This document shows positions 1-8,863 of a stretch of 21,504 nt of DNA, piece by piece. Numbering within the stretch: the stretch's first letter is position 1; each line of letters starts with the position of its first letter. This stretch comes from JAWVZY01 sp033721955. GTDB taxonomy: Bacteria > Patescibacteriota > Minisyncoccia > Spechtbacterales > 2-12-FULL-38-22. The stretch is from contig JAWVZY010000012.1 in the NCBI GenBank assembly GCA_033721955.1, positions 1-21,504 on the forward strand, in the 5' to 3' direction. The translations under genes were made by a program, and so were the position numbers. The notes beneath the pieces are model-generated. The model saw nothing but the letters and a program-made list of their open reading frames with translations, had not been told where the DNA came from and did no database searches.

Positions 1-156
1 GGGGATAAAATATGCTTTAATGATACAAAAGAATACAAATGGATGCTAAATAACGCAGAGCACTTCGGCTTTGAGCTCTCATACCCTGAAAACAATAAGG
101 AAGGTATGCGCTTTGAGCCTTGGCACTGGAGATATGTAAAAAAATTAATTAAGTAA
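1..156 (+). CDS. D-alanyl-D-alanine carboxypeptidase (VanY family), C-terminal fragment
   Basis: The reading frame is open from base 1 and gives the last 51 residues of a protein that begins outside the window. The ending GFELSYP...RFEPWHWRYV is the hallmark C-terminal block of VanY/DacB-like metallopeptidases; the His of the EPWHWRY motif belongs to the zinc site in this family. These enzymes remove the terminal D-Ala from peptidoglycan stem peptides and are normally exported or membrane anchored. The N-terminal signal and the SxHxxGxAxD zinc motif lie upstream and cannot be checked. The stop (TAA) is followed after 2 bp by the next ATG, so the two genes are probably co-transcribed. The family call is firm for the visible part; the exact substrate is not known. 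Confidence 0.85.
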   Translation, partial: GDKICFNDTKEYKWMLNNAEHFGFELSYPENNKEGMRFEPWHWRYVKKLIK

Positions 157-158
157 TT

Positions 159-608
159 ATGAAAAAAATTAAGTTTTTATTGTTTGATACATATATAGAA
201 ACCATCAAAAAAAGCGTGGGTACAAAGATGTTTCAAAGTGTTTATGCCTTAGTTGATGGCAAGAAAAAAGATGTTGCTGAAAACGGCGTGTATTCATGCG
301 CCAATTATGCATCGTCTTTATTAGTAATATTTGATCTTATTGAAAGCAGACATGCTACGGTAAAAAGCACTATCAAAGACATGGAAAAGAGCGGGTGGGA
401 AAAGATCAGAAAACCAAAGATTGGGGCGGTTATTATTTGGGAGCCCTGGGAGAGAAGTGACAGGCACCATATAGGATTTTATATAGGGGATGATAAAGCA
501 ATCAGTACTGAATCAGATAATGACGGCGTTCCACATAAACACCACTGGACCTACAGCGACAAAAGGCCGGTAAAAAGCATCTGGTGGCATAAAAAGCTGG
601 AAAATTAA
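159..608 (+). CDS. Small NlpC/P60- or CHAP-like putative cysteine peptidase
   Basis: This 149-residue protein is not one I can name with certainty. It has a Cys at residue 47 in the context YSCANYAS at the start of a predicted helix. A strand-turn-strand unit follows, with GAVIIWE (about 89-95) and HHIGFYIG (about 103-110), so His104 would be the second catalytic residue. This Cys-helix ... G-D/A-V-I-x-W ... H-I-G-x-Y arrangement is the core of NlpC/P60 and CHAP amidases, which cut peptidoglycan peptides. No signal peptide or membrane segment is visible, which is odd for a wall enzyme. It lies 2 bp downstream of a VanY-type carboxypeptidase, so a shared wall-turnover role is plausible. The fold call rests on motif spacing only. 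Confidence 0.55.
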   Translation: MKKIKFLLFDTYIETIKKSVGTKMFQSVYALVDGKKKDVAENGVYSCANYASSLLVIFDLIESRHATVKSTIKDMEKSGWEKIRKPKIGAVIIWEPWERSDRHHIGFYIGDDKAISTESDNDGVPHKHHWTYSDKRPVKSIWWHKKLEN

Positions 609-634
609 GTATTTTTGTGGCATTGTAGATATAT

Positions 635-1927
635 ATGAAATATCGCCACAAAAATGTAAAACTAATTTATGACCCTCTTTGGGGGCTTATTGATATTACA
701 AGGTTTTTGCCCATGATAGATACACCCGAATTCCAGGCGCTTGGCTTTAAATACCAGCTTGGAGTAACTTCCCAGCTTTTTCCAGCCGCAACACATACAA
801 GAAAACAACACTCTTTTGGGGCTTTCAAAAGGGCGCAAGACCTTAGTGAAAACTGGCTCAAAAAGGGCTTTATTAAAAAAGAGGATGCTCGGCTAATAGA
901 GGCATATGCCCTGTGGCATGATATAGGCCACGGCCCATTTAGCCACGTGGTTGAAGCGGTAACCAGGGAATTTTGGAAAAGAGACCATGATGAAAATGGC
1001 GCACTTATAATAAACCGGCTTAAAGGCGCGGTGGAGGCAGCTGATATTGATTTTAAAAAGTTCAAAGAATTCTTCGACCATAAAAACCCTCTCTACCTTG
1101 CGGTGCATGATAAAAACCTGGGAGCTGAAAAGCTGGACTACTTAAGCCGTGACGCATATTATACAATTGGTGAGAGGCCGGGTGTAGAATATTTGGCAAA
1201 ACACACATATTTTATTGACGGAGAGATAATGATAGATGAAAAAGCTATAGAAAACGCAAAAGCTCTGCAGGAATTTTATATAAAGATGTATAAAGTGGTT
1301 TATCTGCGCAAAAATTCCGCTATTGCCCAACGCATGGTACAGAGAATGAGCCACGAGCTTGTCCAACACGAACACCTAAGCGAAGAGGAATTTTGGGGCC
1401 TGACCGACTTTGGGCTTTTGGGTCTGCTTGAAAATACGACGAGAGATTCTACCAGGAAACAAATGAAGCGCTTTATGCAAAGAGACCTGCCCCGCACCGC
1501 AGTCGCTCTGAAGTTAGAACACTTTGCTGAAATTGAACGCAGAAAAGATAAAGCTCAGGCAATATTTGGCATAAGAGAGAGTCAAATGGAAAAATTGCTT
1601 AGATCCGAAACACTTTCCTCTCCATCAAAAATAAGAAAGGTAGAAAAAGAAATAGAAAGCATAGCTAAACTACCTCAAAAATCCATTTTAATTGTGCCTT
1701 CCTCTTCAAGTCAAAGATTTAAGGCAAAGGACATAAAAATATTTATTCCCGGAGGTAAAAAGGCTAAGCTTAGTGATTACTTTGCGGAACATTTCCATGC
1801 TATGGAAGAAGAGGGAAAAAGCTACAGCACAATACGGGTATGCACCTATACTGAGCATAGAGAAAAGCTAAGCAATAAAAAAACCGCCGAAGCGGTTAAG
1901 GAGTATCTACTCTCTTTGATCTCTTAA
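635..1927 (+). CDS. HD-domain phosphohydrolase, SAMHD1/dGTPase-like
   Basis: This 430-residue protein carries the full HD metal set of the SAMHD1/YdhJ-type phosphohydrolases. His59 is in HTRKQHSFG, His95-Asp96 in WHDIGHGPFSH, and Asp168 in LDYLSRDA. The close match of HDIGHGPFSH and of the DY.xRD block to SAMHD1 argues for a nucleoside-triphosphate-directed enzyme (dNTP to deoxynucleoside plus triphosphate) rather than a cyclic-di-GMP or (p)ppGpp enzyme. The region after about residue 330 is Lys/Glu-rich and not assignable. The ATG lies 26 bp after the preceding stop with no Shine-Dalgarno sequence. Its 3' end converges on the histidine kinase gene with only 4 bp between the stops and no terminator in between. 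Substrate and allosteric control are not readable from sequence. Confidence 0.8.
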   Translation: MKYRHKNVKLIYDPLWGLIDITRFLPMIDTPEFQALGFKYQLGVTSQLFPAATHTRKQHSFGAFKRAQDLSENWLKKGFIKKEDARLIEAYALWHDIGHGPFSHVVEAVTREFWKRDHDENGALIINRLKGAVEAADIDFKKFKEFFDHKNPLYLAVHDKNLGAEKLDYLSRDAYYTIGERPGVEYLAKHTYFIDGEIMIDEKAIENAKALQEFYIKMYKVVYLRKNSAIAQRMVQRMSHELVQHEHLSEEEFWGLTDFGLLGLLENTTRDSTRKQMKRFMQRDLPRTAVALKLEHFAEIERRKDKAQAIFGIRESQMEKLLRSETLSSPSKIRKVEKEIESIAKLPQKSILIVPSSSSQRFKAKDIKIFIPGGKKAKLSDYFAEHFHAMEEEGKSYSTIRVCTYTEHREKLSNKKTAEAVKEYLLSLIS

Positions 1928-1931
1928 ATAC

Positions 1932-3731
1932 CTACTCGGCAACGGGCAGGGTGAAGGCAAAATCTGACCCCTCTCCTTCTTTAGAGTTTACCCATATTTT
2001 ACCCCCCATTTTTTCAACCAACTGCTTTACTATAAACAATCCCAGGCCTGTGCCCTGGATGTTTTTTGTTTTATCTGTCTTTACCCTATAAAACTTGCTA
2101 AATAATTCTTTTTGATCCTCTTCAGATATACCAAAACCATTATCTTTAACATGAGTTGCCACCATGCCGTCTTTAACTTCATGAAATAATTCAACCCTTC
2201 CTCCCTCTTGAGTATATTTAATAGCGTTACCTGCCAAATTAACTAGTATCTCTTTAATTCTTTTCTCATCAGCAATAACCGAAGGTGCTTTAATATCGGT
2301 ATTGTAGCTGAGGGTTATATTTTTTTCATCTGCAAGAGGCTGCAGTTGTTCTACGGTAGATTTCGCTGGCTCACCTATATTTACAGGAGCCGTCTCTACC
2401 TCAAGACGACCGGCATCAGAACGGGCAATTTCGAGAAGGTCATTAACAAGTTGATTTAGACTGTCATTGGCCTTTTTTGTCTGGTTTAAAAATTTCTCTG
2501 CCTGATCAGATATCTTGCCCGCAGAACCCTCAAGTATTAAACTCAAATAACCCTTTATAGCCGTTACAGGAGTACGTAATTCATGGGCTGCCACAAATAC
2601 AAATTCGTCCTTCAACTCCTGAAGGCGTTTTAAGCCCTCTACCATTTTATTGAACGTCTCGCCCAAACCCTCCAGCTCATCTCCTGTCTTTATATCTACT
2701 CTTGTATCAAGCTTACCTTTTTCAATTGCCCTTGCCGCCTCTTCAAGTTTATTTATCGGGTTTATCAACCTAGCAGCAAATAAAGGAGCTAGCAAAATAA
2801 CTGCGAGCAAGGCAAAAACAGAAAACTGCACTACCTTGCCCCGAACATCGCTAAGAATTGCGTTGGCATCAGATAGAGGCCACTCAACCAAAAGCGCCCA
2901 ACCGGTTACAGGTACCTGTTTTGCTGCGCCAACTACAGGTACTCCGCTAAATGAGCTTGTATATCTATCGCCATCATCTAAAGCATTAAAACTGGCTCCA
3001 TCTAACACTTCTTGCACGCGTCCAGTGCTAGAAATATCTATGCCGGCCTCATAATCCTGCGTATCTCCGCGGGCAATAAGCTTAGCGCTGCTATCTGCCA
3101 GAACTACATATCCGCCCGTTCCAACACCTGCGTTTTCCATAGAAGTGACTAACTCCTCCAAACTAGTTTCGGCATATAGTATGTGTATTATATCCCCCGG
3201 AGCATTTGTTTGCTGGTCTCTTTTTCTAACAGGCGCGGCAAGAGTCACCATTGGCTCAGAGTTACTATAATGAACCTCGCCTATATATTTTTTCCCACTT
3301 GCCGGAACCATAAATACAGCTTCATCTAAAAAATTGCCCACAGGAGAAAGCTCTCCCTGCTCATAACTTCTCTTCGAATTTACCCGTCCATTTAATGCCA
3401 AAAAGCCGAGTTCATGAAATGCGCTGTTGCTTGCAAGAATACTACTTAATATAAACTGCTGTTGATCATAAGGTATCTGCTCCCCGAGTATATCTACAGT
3501 GAGTTCCAAGGTTCCTGCGGTATCTATAAAAAACTTATCTATCTCCTCTATTTTCTGATCTATAAGCTGTAGTTCAAGCTGGCTTACATCCTGCCTGTGT
3601 GCGAGATCTACAAGATAAACTGAGACGCCACCCATAACCAAAACAGGCACTGTAGCAAGTACAATAAATAGAATGAGGAAGCGCTTAAATAAAGCACTTC
3701 CTTTTAATAATTTAAAGATGTCTTTATTCAT
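1932..3731 (-). CDS. Membrane sensor histidine kinase (dCache-HAMP-HisKA-HATPase)
   Basis: This 599-residue protein begins with a basic N-terminus and a membrane segment (about 17-41). An extracytoplasmic region (about 43-298) of the double-Cache type follows, then a second membrane segment (about 300-321) and a HAMP linker (about 322-375). The HisKA dimer helix holds the phospho-acceptor His383 in AAHELRTPVTAIKGYL. The ATP-binding domain has an N box (ILVNLAGNAIKYT, Asn498), a G1 box (DNGFGIS, from Asp530), an F box (FSKFYRV) and a G2 box (GTGLGLFIVK). All catalytic motifs are intact. The ATG follows the stop of the upstream surface-protein gene with no gap (TAGATG), so translation is probably coupled. 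No response regulator is in the window, so the kinase is an orphan here. The ligand is unknown. Confidence 0.93.
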   Translation of the reverse strand: MNKDIFKLLKGSALFKRFLILFIVLATVPVLVMGGVSVYLVDLAHRQDVSQLELQLIDQKIEEIDKFFIDTAGTLELTVDILGEQIPYDQQQFILSSILASNSAFHELGFLALNGRVNSKRSYEQGELSPVGNFLDEAVFMVPASGKKYIGEVHYSNSEPMVTLAAPVRKRDQQTNAPGDIIHILYAETSLEELVTSMENAGVGTGGYVVLADSSAKLIARGDTQDYEAGIDISSTGRVQEVLDGASFNALDDGDRYTSSFSGVPVVGAAKQVPVTGWALLVEWPLSDANAILSDVRGKVVQFSVFALLAVILLAPLFAARLINPINKLEEAARAIEKGKLDTRVDIKTGDELEGLGETFNKMVEGLKRLQELKDEFVFVAAHELRTPVTAIKGYLSLILEGSAGKISDQAEKFLNQTKKANDSLNQLVNDLLEIARSDAGRLEVETAPVNIGEPAKSTVEQLQPLADEKNITLSYNTDIKAPSVIADEKRIKEILVNLAGNAIKYTQEGGRVELFHEVKDGMVATHVKDNGFGISEEDQKELFSKFYRVKTDKTKNIQGTGLGLFIVKQLVEKMGGKIWVNSKEGEGSDFAFTLPVAE

Positions 3732-6700
3732 CTAAACGCTTGTGATTGGTTCTCCTGCGGGATAAAAGTCCGGACTCGCTTCAAATTCATTTATCTGATA
3801 AATAGAATCCCAATCAAATCCCGCTGCTTCAAATGCCTCTGCGGGCATATTAACCCAGCGGCTCACACCCACATCTGTTCCGGCATCAGAGCTTACCTGA
3901 TATACTTTTCCGTTTACAGGTGTGCCGTCGGGATAAACCTCTACCGTAAGACCACTAAGCACAAAGGCGTCCATCTGAGCCTGTGTTACTGTTTTTATGC
4001 TATCCCAGGTTAAGTGGCCATATGCATTGAATATATCGGGATTTAATATAAGCCTCTTAAAACGCTTATTGCCTACTTTCTTGGCAATATATACATCGGG
4101 GTTATCCGCTGTTTTTATAAGATCTCCATCTGCAATCCCGCTTGTATCTACGGTTGGCACAACTGTAAGCAAAGCAAATCGCGTAAAGTGATTCGTAGTT
4201 CCTGTAACCACGTCTTTATCTGTGTTTACAGCATATGAATCCTTTGTTCTCCACACGCCCGAGGCCTCATCCCAAAAGCCAAAACTTAACTTATTTTCAT
4301 CTATGCCAAGACGAGAAAGATCTAAATCTTTATATGGAATGGTTACAGTAACATCACTTTTAAAGTTAGTTATCTGTTGGCCCGAAGAATCCCGGGCAGC
4401 AAGTTTATAGGCAATACCTACAACTTTTGTAGAACCCTGGGAGGTTACTCTGCTGTCTGGGGAAATGCTGACACTAACACTTCCCGAAGTTAAAATACTG
4501 TTTGCCGGAACTGTAACGGTTGTACCGTCATCTGTTTTGACAACAGTGGTTTCTGTGCTGTCTGTGGTTTTTGTTTGTGATTCAGGAAATACACCAACCC
4601 GCGTTACCTCAAGTATTCTTGCTATATCCTCTTCACCCACAAATACGGGCACCTCCTCAGAGCGAAAAAGCTCTCCGTTTATATCCTTTGAAGCAGCTAT
4701 TACCCACTCTTCATTGGGTGTTGCAGATATTTCATACTTTCCATTTGAATCTGTCTGAGTTGTCTGGAATCCTCCGGTTTCACTCCAGGCCCACACAAAA
4801 GCATTAGGTACTGCATCAAGTTTGCGATAAACACTTCCTCGTATTTTTACCGAAGGTCTGCGCAATTTAAAATCAATGTTCTGTGTCTGACCCGGATTAA
4901 GTGTAACTTTCTGCTCAGCTGCTGCAAGCCAGCCGGTTAAATGGCCTACAAAGGTCTTTATATAATACTCACCAGCAGGCACATTTATACTATAATATCC
5001 AGATGAATCTGTTTTCGCCCCGGCTACTATTGGGTCTTTATGCTCTTCACTGTTTGCTGCCTCTTTAAAACTTATTTTACTAACACCCACATAAACACCC
5101 GGCACACCGCTTCCATCAGGATCTCTTACAACGCCTTGTATTCTGGCATCAGCGCGCTTAAGTATTATATCCTGAGTTACTGAACTACCCGTTACACTTA
5201 CCTTTATATTGGGTCTGTCTGAAGAAATATAATCAGAATCAGCTTCAACCTCATATCCTAAATACCAAGTACCTTCACTTGCACGCAGCTTATACTGTCC
5301 AGTTGCACTATCTACGACAGTTTCTTGCCATATACCGCCGCCTGTTGTGGCAAAAACCCTGGCTTCAACACCTTTAACAATACTGCCGAACTCATTTATT
5401 AAATACCCGCTTACTACTGATGAAGTTTTAGCTACTGCTACGTCAATTATAGAACTTGAATCAGGTTTAAGTGAAACAGAAATAGGTTCCAGTTGTACAT
5501 AGCGAGAATCCGGAGGGAAATGGATAAACAATTCATAATCTCCGCTGGGTGCCTTGATAGTGAATTTACCGTTTTCAATAGGAGCACCGTAACCACTCTC
5601 TGTGCCATCGCTTTTACCTAAACCAGCCCAACCATATGCGTCCGCAAGAGGGTTTCCATTTGTATCAACTATTGTGCCCGTTAATGTGGCATCAGTGTCT
5701 ACAAGAGTAAAGTCCACCTCACTTACCGTAGAGTCAGCAGATACATCAACCCGTTTAGGGGGTTCGGAGGTCTGTAAATCAGTTGCTGATGAAAGCTCGG
5801 GGTGAACCTCCCATGTTCCTTTGCTTACAGATAGTACGTAAAAGCCGGAAAGATCTGTTGTGGTATGAGTATATCCTGTACCCTCGGGTTGCCAAGCGTT
5901 TATCTCAATTCCCGAAACCCCCGCCCCGCTTGAATCAGTAACTTTTCCACTAATACTGCTTGTATTTTCTAAAAGGTATACAGTTCCTATATCTTTTACC
6001 TCGCCCGTGTTCACACTAACTGCACTCAATTCGGGCGCCGAATAAGAAGTGCTTTCTGAGTGCACATATATTGAATAACTTCCCTCTTGTACAGATACCG
6101 AAAAATATCCATTGGAACCCACTTCTCCCCCATAGCTGAATTCAGAACTATTAAACGATATAAACACAGTTCCCGAAGGCGGGGCTGAGCCATCAGGCAA
6201 AAGGACATAACCTGTTATTTTAGCGTCAACCAAAGAAACAGTGAAGTTTAATGTCTTGGCCTCTGTACTATTATCTGTATTAAAGGATACTTTTTTAGGT
6301 TCCTTGTTATAAGACCAATCAGCATTATCTGTTGATGGATATATATAAACCTCCCAATTACCGCCTATAACATTAAAAGCATAAGAACCATTACTGCCTG
6401 TTTGTGTCTGGTGCCATTTGCCCGTAGATGCCTGATAGGCCTCTACAAAAGCGTTTGTTACAGCACTGCCATCTGAATACTTAACAGTTCCGCTTATTGT
6501 TTTTGTCTCATTAAGAGTACTATCTGTGGTGCTACCAGTGCTACCTATAACAACATCGTATATCATGGCTTTTGAAGAACATCCGTAAGTATTGCAAGCC
6601 GAAACCCCATAATTGTAAGAATTGCCCTCTGTAATCTGATTATCTGTATAAGATGTGCTATTGGCACCTACAGTAGACAATAAAGAAAAGGTTGAACCCG

Positions 6701-7544
6701 AAAGCGCTCTGTATATTTGAAATTGCTCCTCGTTTGAGGACTTATCTGTCCAGGAAAGAAATACTTGAGTTTGGTCTGTAGAGGGGGTAGCCGTAAGGTC
6801 TAATGGTGCCTCAGGTGTAGAACCGGAACTCTCGCCTGTATTTGTACTTGTATTAACCGTGGCGCTTTTAATGTTAGATTCAGAACAGCCATTAATATTG
6901 CAGGCCTTAACCTTATAATAATAAGTGCCATCTGTAAGACCTGTGTCTGTGTAGTTTGTAATATTAGCATCTAAGCTTGTGATAGAAGTGCCGAAATTAG
7001 TGCCGTCAGTACTTCTATATATATTAAACATCTCTTCATTACCTGAGTTATCCTGCCAGGTTAGATAAATATCTGCAGAGCTTACTATAGCAGTTAAATT
7101 AGAAGGTGCGCTTGGTGCACTGGTGGTGGTAGTTGTTGTTGAGCTACTAGAACTTCCCGAAGTTAAAAAAGATTGTTCTGATGACTGTATAAGAGTTCCT
7201 CCACTTACATAAACCTCAGCTTTATAGAAATACTCAGTTCCCGGTGAGAGCCCGGATAAATAAATACAGTGTATAGTATCATTCATGCCGCCGTTAGGGC
7301 TGCAGTTATTATACGATGCTACATCTCCTGTAGTAATTCCAGATACCGTGTCGTAATATACAGCATTAGTATCTGCCAGATCATTTGTATCCCACCAAAT
7401 CTCAGCACCTGTATCTGTTACATTTTCTGTCCGTAAATTACTTATTTCAACTGTTGTCTGCGATGATGCATTATGCGTTGAATATAGAAAAACTCCGGAA
7501 ATAAATACCGAAAAAATTAAAATATATAGCGATATGTTTTTCAT
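3732..7544 (-). CDS. Large secreted surface protein: three FN3 domains and seven carboxypeptidase-regulatory-like repeats
   Basis: I place the start at 7544, giving 1270 residues. An ATG exists 48 bp upstream (7592), but the extended -10 at 7572-7580 would then lie inside the gene, and starting at 7544 puts a clean signal peptide at the N-terminus (MKNISLYILIFSVFISGVF...). About three fibronectin-type-III domains follow (about 31-129, 144-232, 245-334), the first preceding a Ser/Thr-rich linker. Seven transthyretin/carboxypeptidase-regulatory-like beta repeats (about 347-1020) each open with an I/V/L-x-G-x-V/I pattern such as ISGKV, LTGTI, IQGVV. After these come a beta domain containing TVPANSIL and a C-terminal region with two related WDSI units (LTWDSIKTV and FDWDSIYQI). 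No LPXTG, membrane anchor or sorting motif is seen at the C-terminus. Likely an adhesin or wall-associated stalk; the ligand is unknown. It is followed directly by a sensor kinase. Confidence 0.85.
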   Translation of the reverse strand: MKNISLYILIFSVFISGVFLYSTHNASSQTTVEISNLRTENVTDTGAEIWWDTNDLADTNAVYYDTVSGITTGDVASYNNCSPNGGMNDTIHCIYLSGLSPGTEYFYKAEVYVSGGTLIQSSEQSFLTSGSSSSSTTTTTTSAPSAPSNLTAIVSSADIYLTWQDNSGNEEMFNIYRSTDGTNFGTSITSLDANITNYTDTGLTDGTYYYKVKACNINGCSESNIKSATVNTSTNTGESSGSTPEAPLDLTATPSTDQTQVFLSWTDKSSNEEQFQIYRALSGSTFSLLSTVGANSTSYTDNQITEGNSYNYGVSACNTYGCSSKAMIYDVVIGSTGSTTDSTLNETKTISGTVKYSDGSAVTNAFVEAYQASTGKWHQTQTGSNGSYAFNVIGGNWEVYIYPSTDNADWSYNKEPKKVSFNTDNSTEAKTLNFTVSLVDAKITGYVLLPDGSAPPSGTVFISFNSSEFSYGGEVGSNGYFSVSVQEGSYSIYVHSESTSYSAPELSAVSVNTGEVKDIGTVYLLENTSSISGKVTDSSGAGVSGIEINAWQPEGTGYTHTTTDLSGFYVLSVSKGTWEVHPELSSATDLQTSEPPKRVDVSADSTVSEVDFTLVDTDATLTGTIVDTNGNPLADAYGWAGLGKSDGTESGYGAPIENGKFTIKAPSGDYELFIHFPPDSRYVQLEPISVSLKPDSSSIIDVAVAKTSSVVSGYLINEFGSIVKGVEARVFATTGGGIWQETVVDSATGQYKLRASEGTWYLGYEVEADSDYISSDRPNIKVSVTGSSVTQDIILKRADARIQGVVRDPDGSGVPGVYVGVSKISFKEAANSEEHKDPIVAGAKTDSSGYYSINVPAGEYYIKTFVGHLTGWLAAAEQKVTLNPGQTQNIDFKLRRPSVKIRGSVYRKLDAVPNAFVWAWSETGGFQTTQTDSNGKYEISATPNEEWVIAASKDINGELFRSEEVPVFVGEEDIARILEVTRVGVFPESQTKTTDSTETTVVKTDDGTTVTVPANSILTSGSVSVSISPDSRVTSQGSTKVVGIAYKLAARDSSGQQITNFKSDVTVTIPYKDLDLSRLGIDENKLSFGFWDEASGVWRTKDSYAVNTDKDVVTGTTNHFTRFALLTVVPTVDTSGIADGDLIKTADNPDVYIAKKVGNKRFKRLILNPDIFNAYGHLTWDSIKTVTQAQMDAFVLSGLTVEVYPDGTPVNGKVYQVSSDAGTDVGVSRWVNMPAEAFEAAGFDWDSIYQINEFEASPDFYPAGEPITSV

Positions 7545-7571
7545 GTAAAAATGGTTAATATTATGCTTTTT

Positions 7572-7580
7572 ATTATACCA
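7572..7580 (-). promoter_or_regulatory. Extended -10 promoter of the surface-protein gene
   Basis: On the minus strand the sequence reads TGGTATAAT: a consensus -10 hexamer with the TGn extension. No good -35 is seen at 17 bp. Transcription should begin near 7565, leaving a 5' leader of roughly 20 nt before the ATG at 7544. It lies downstream of the lysA terminator and inside the longer alternative reading frame, so it supports the shorter start. Confidence 0.7.
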
Positions 7581-7605
7581 GAATTCATACAACTTTTTGT
7601 GTGTG

Positions 7606-7643
7606 GATAACTAAAAGGCCCCATATGGGGCCTTTTAGTTATC
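7606..7643 (-). terminator. Perfect 38-bp palindromic terminator after lysA
   Basis: The two 19-nt arms are exact reverse complements, with core AGGCCCC and GGGGCCT flanked by A4 on one side and T4 on the other. It begins 2 bp beyond the lysA stop codon. Because the core is flanked by A4/T4 it could work in both directions, but the plus strand has no gene that needs it. It separates the cca-lysA operon from the surface-protein promoter. Confidence 0.85.
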
Positions 7644-7645
7644 TA

Positions 7646-8836
7646 TTAACCCGGAAGAAGGTCTTTATATTTATCTCTTTTACGTATAACCTTTTCCTTT
7701 TTGCCGCCTACCAATATCTCTGCGGGCAACAGCCGACCATTAAAACGGCTGGCCATGCTCATACCATAAGCCCCTGTATCTTTTATAGCTAAAATATCGC
7801 CTTCTCTTACTTTTTTAATAAGGCGGTCTTTAGCAAATACATCCGTTGATTCACATATATTACCTATAACTGTCACCTTCTCGCGCCTGTCCCTTATATT
7901 GCTTATATTCTCTATATCGTGATAGGCATCATAAAGCATTGGGCGTATAAGGTGGGTCATACCGCTATTTGTACCAACAACCTTTTCCCCTGCAGGAGTT
8001 TTTTGTATTGCTGTAGCTCGAGTCAAAAGAATACCACTCTCCCCCACTAAATACCTGCCTGGCTCTAAATATAAGATTAACTCTGTGTTTAGTTCTGTGT
8101 TTAATTTTTCAAATCTATTTGTTAATCCTTCACCTAATTTATCCATATCTAAAGGTTTTTCCTTGGGTCTATAGGGAATGCCAAATCCTCCCCCAAGATC
8201 TATTATTTCAACATCCTCAAATTCTTTTACAATATTGAGCATAATATCTGCCGCCTTCAGAAACACTCTATAATCCAGTATTCCAGAACCCACATGCTGA
8301 TGCAGGCCTTTTATTTTAAGATCGTATTTCTTGGCAACTTTCTTTATTTTACCTATATTTTCTATACTAATCCCAAAGGTTGAATTTTCGCCCGCTGTAA
8401 TAACCTTACTGTGATGCCCGGCACCATATATAGGATTGAGCCGTACTCCGACCTTAGAACCAGGCGCCAATTTTCCTATTTTTTCAAGCTCACTTAAAGA
8501 GTCAGCATTTATAAATATGCCTTTTTTAAGCACAAATTTAAGCTCCTCTTCCGTAAGATTATTTCCTGTAAAAACAATATCTTTTGGCTTGTATCCTGCC
8601 TCCAATGCAAGCCAAACCTCTCCGGGACTGGATGTGTCAACATAGGCACCCAATCGACGTAATAACTTTAGAATATGAATATTGGGGTTTGCTTTTGTAG
8701 CAAAATTTATACGTTTTTTAGGATAAGTTATAGCATTATTGAGCACATTGAACTGCCGTTCAATAGTTGCCCCATCATAAACATAAAGAGGTGTTCCGTA
8801 CCGTTTAGCCAGTTGTTTTAATCTTAGATTTGTCAT
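7646..8836 (-). CDS. lysA: Diaminopimelate decarboxylase
   Basis: This 396-residue PLP enzyme of fold type III would convert meso-diaminopimelate to L-lysine in the cytosol. The PLP lysine is Lys48 in INFATKANPN. Other family marks are HQHVGSG (about 179-185), the phosphate-binding GGGFGIPY (from 215), EPGRYLVGESG (from 258), NICESTD with the active-site Cys328, and DTGAYGMSMASRFNGRLLP near the C-terminus. It is the last gene of the operon: the ATG lies 27 bp after the efp stop and the terminator follows directly. No other lysine-pathway gene is nearby. A related ornithine/arginine or carboxynorspermidine decarboxylase is the main alternative, but the Cys-Glu-Ser and EPGR context favours LysA. 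Confidence 0.88.
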   Translation of the reverse strand: MTNLRLKQLAKRYGTPLYVYDGATIERQFNVLNNAITYPKKRINFATKANPNIHILKLLRRLGAYVDTSSPGEVWLALEAGYKPKDIVFTGNNLTEEELKFVLKKGIFINADSLSELEKIGKLAPGSKVGVRLNPIYGAGHHSKVITAGENSTFGISIENIGKIKKVAKKYDLKIKGLHQHVGSGILDYRVFLKAADIMLNIVKEFEDVEIIDLGGGFGIPYRPKEKPLDMDKLGEGLTNRFEKLNTELNTELILYLEPGRYLVGESGILLTRATAIQKTPAGEKVVGTNSGMTHLIRPMLYDAYHDIENISNIRDRREKVTVIGNICESTDVFAKDRLIKKVREGDILAIKDTGAYGMSMASRFNGRLLPAEILVGGKKEKVIRKRDKYKDLLPG

Positions 8837-8863
8837 AAAAATTGGAGGAGATACGCCAAAAAA

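Noticed and set aside
7545..7592. N-terminal extension of the surface protein from 7592
   Set aside because: It would place the extended -10 inside the gene and put 16 polar residues before the signal peptide.
8844..8850. GGAGGAG, a perfect Shine-Dalgarno-like sequence on the plus strand
   Set aside because: It lies in the efp-lysA gap, which is transcribed from the minus strand; there is no plausible plus-strand gene after it.
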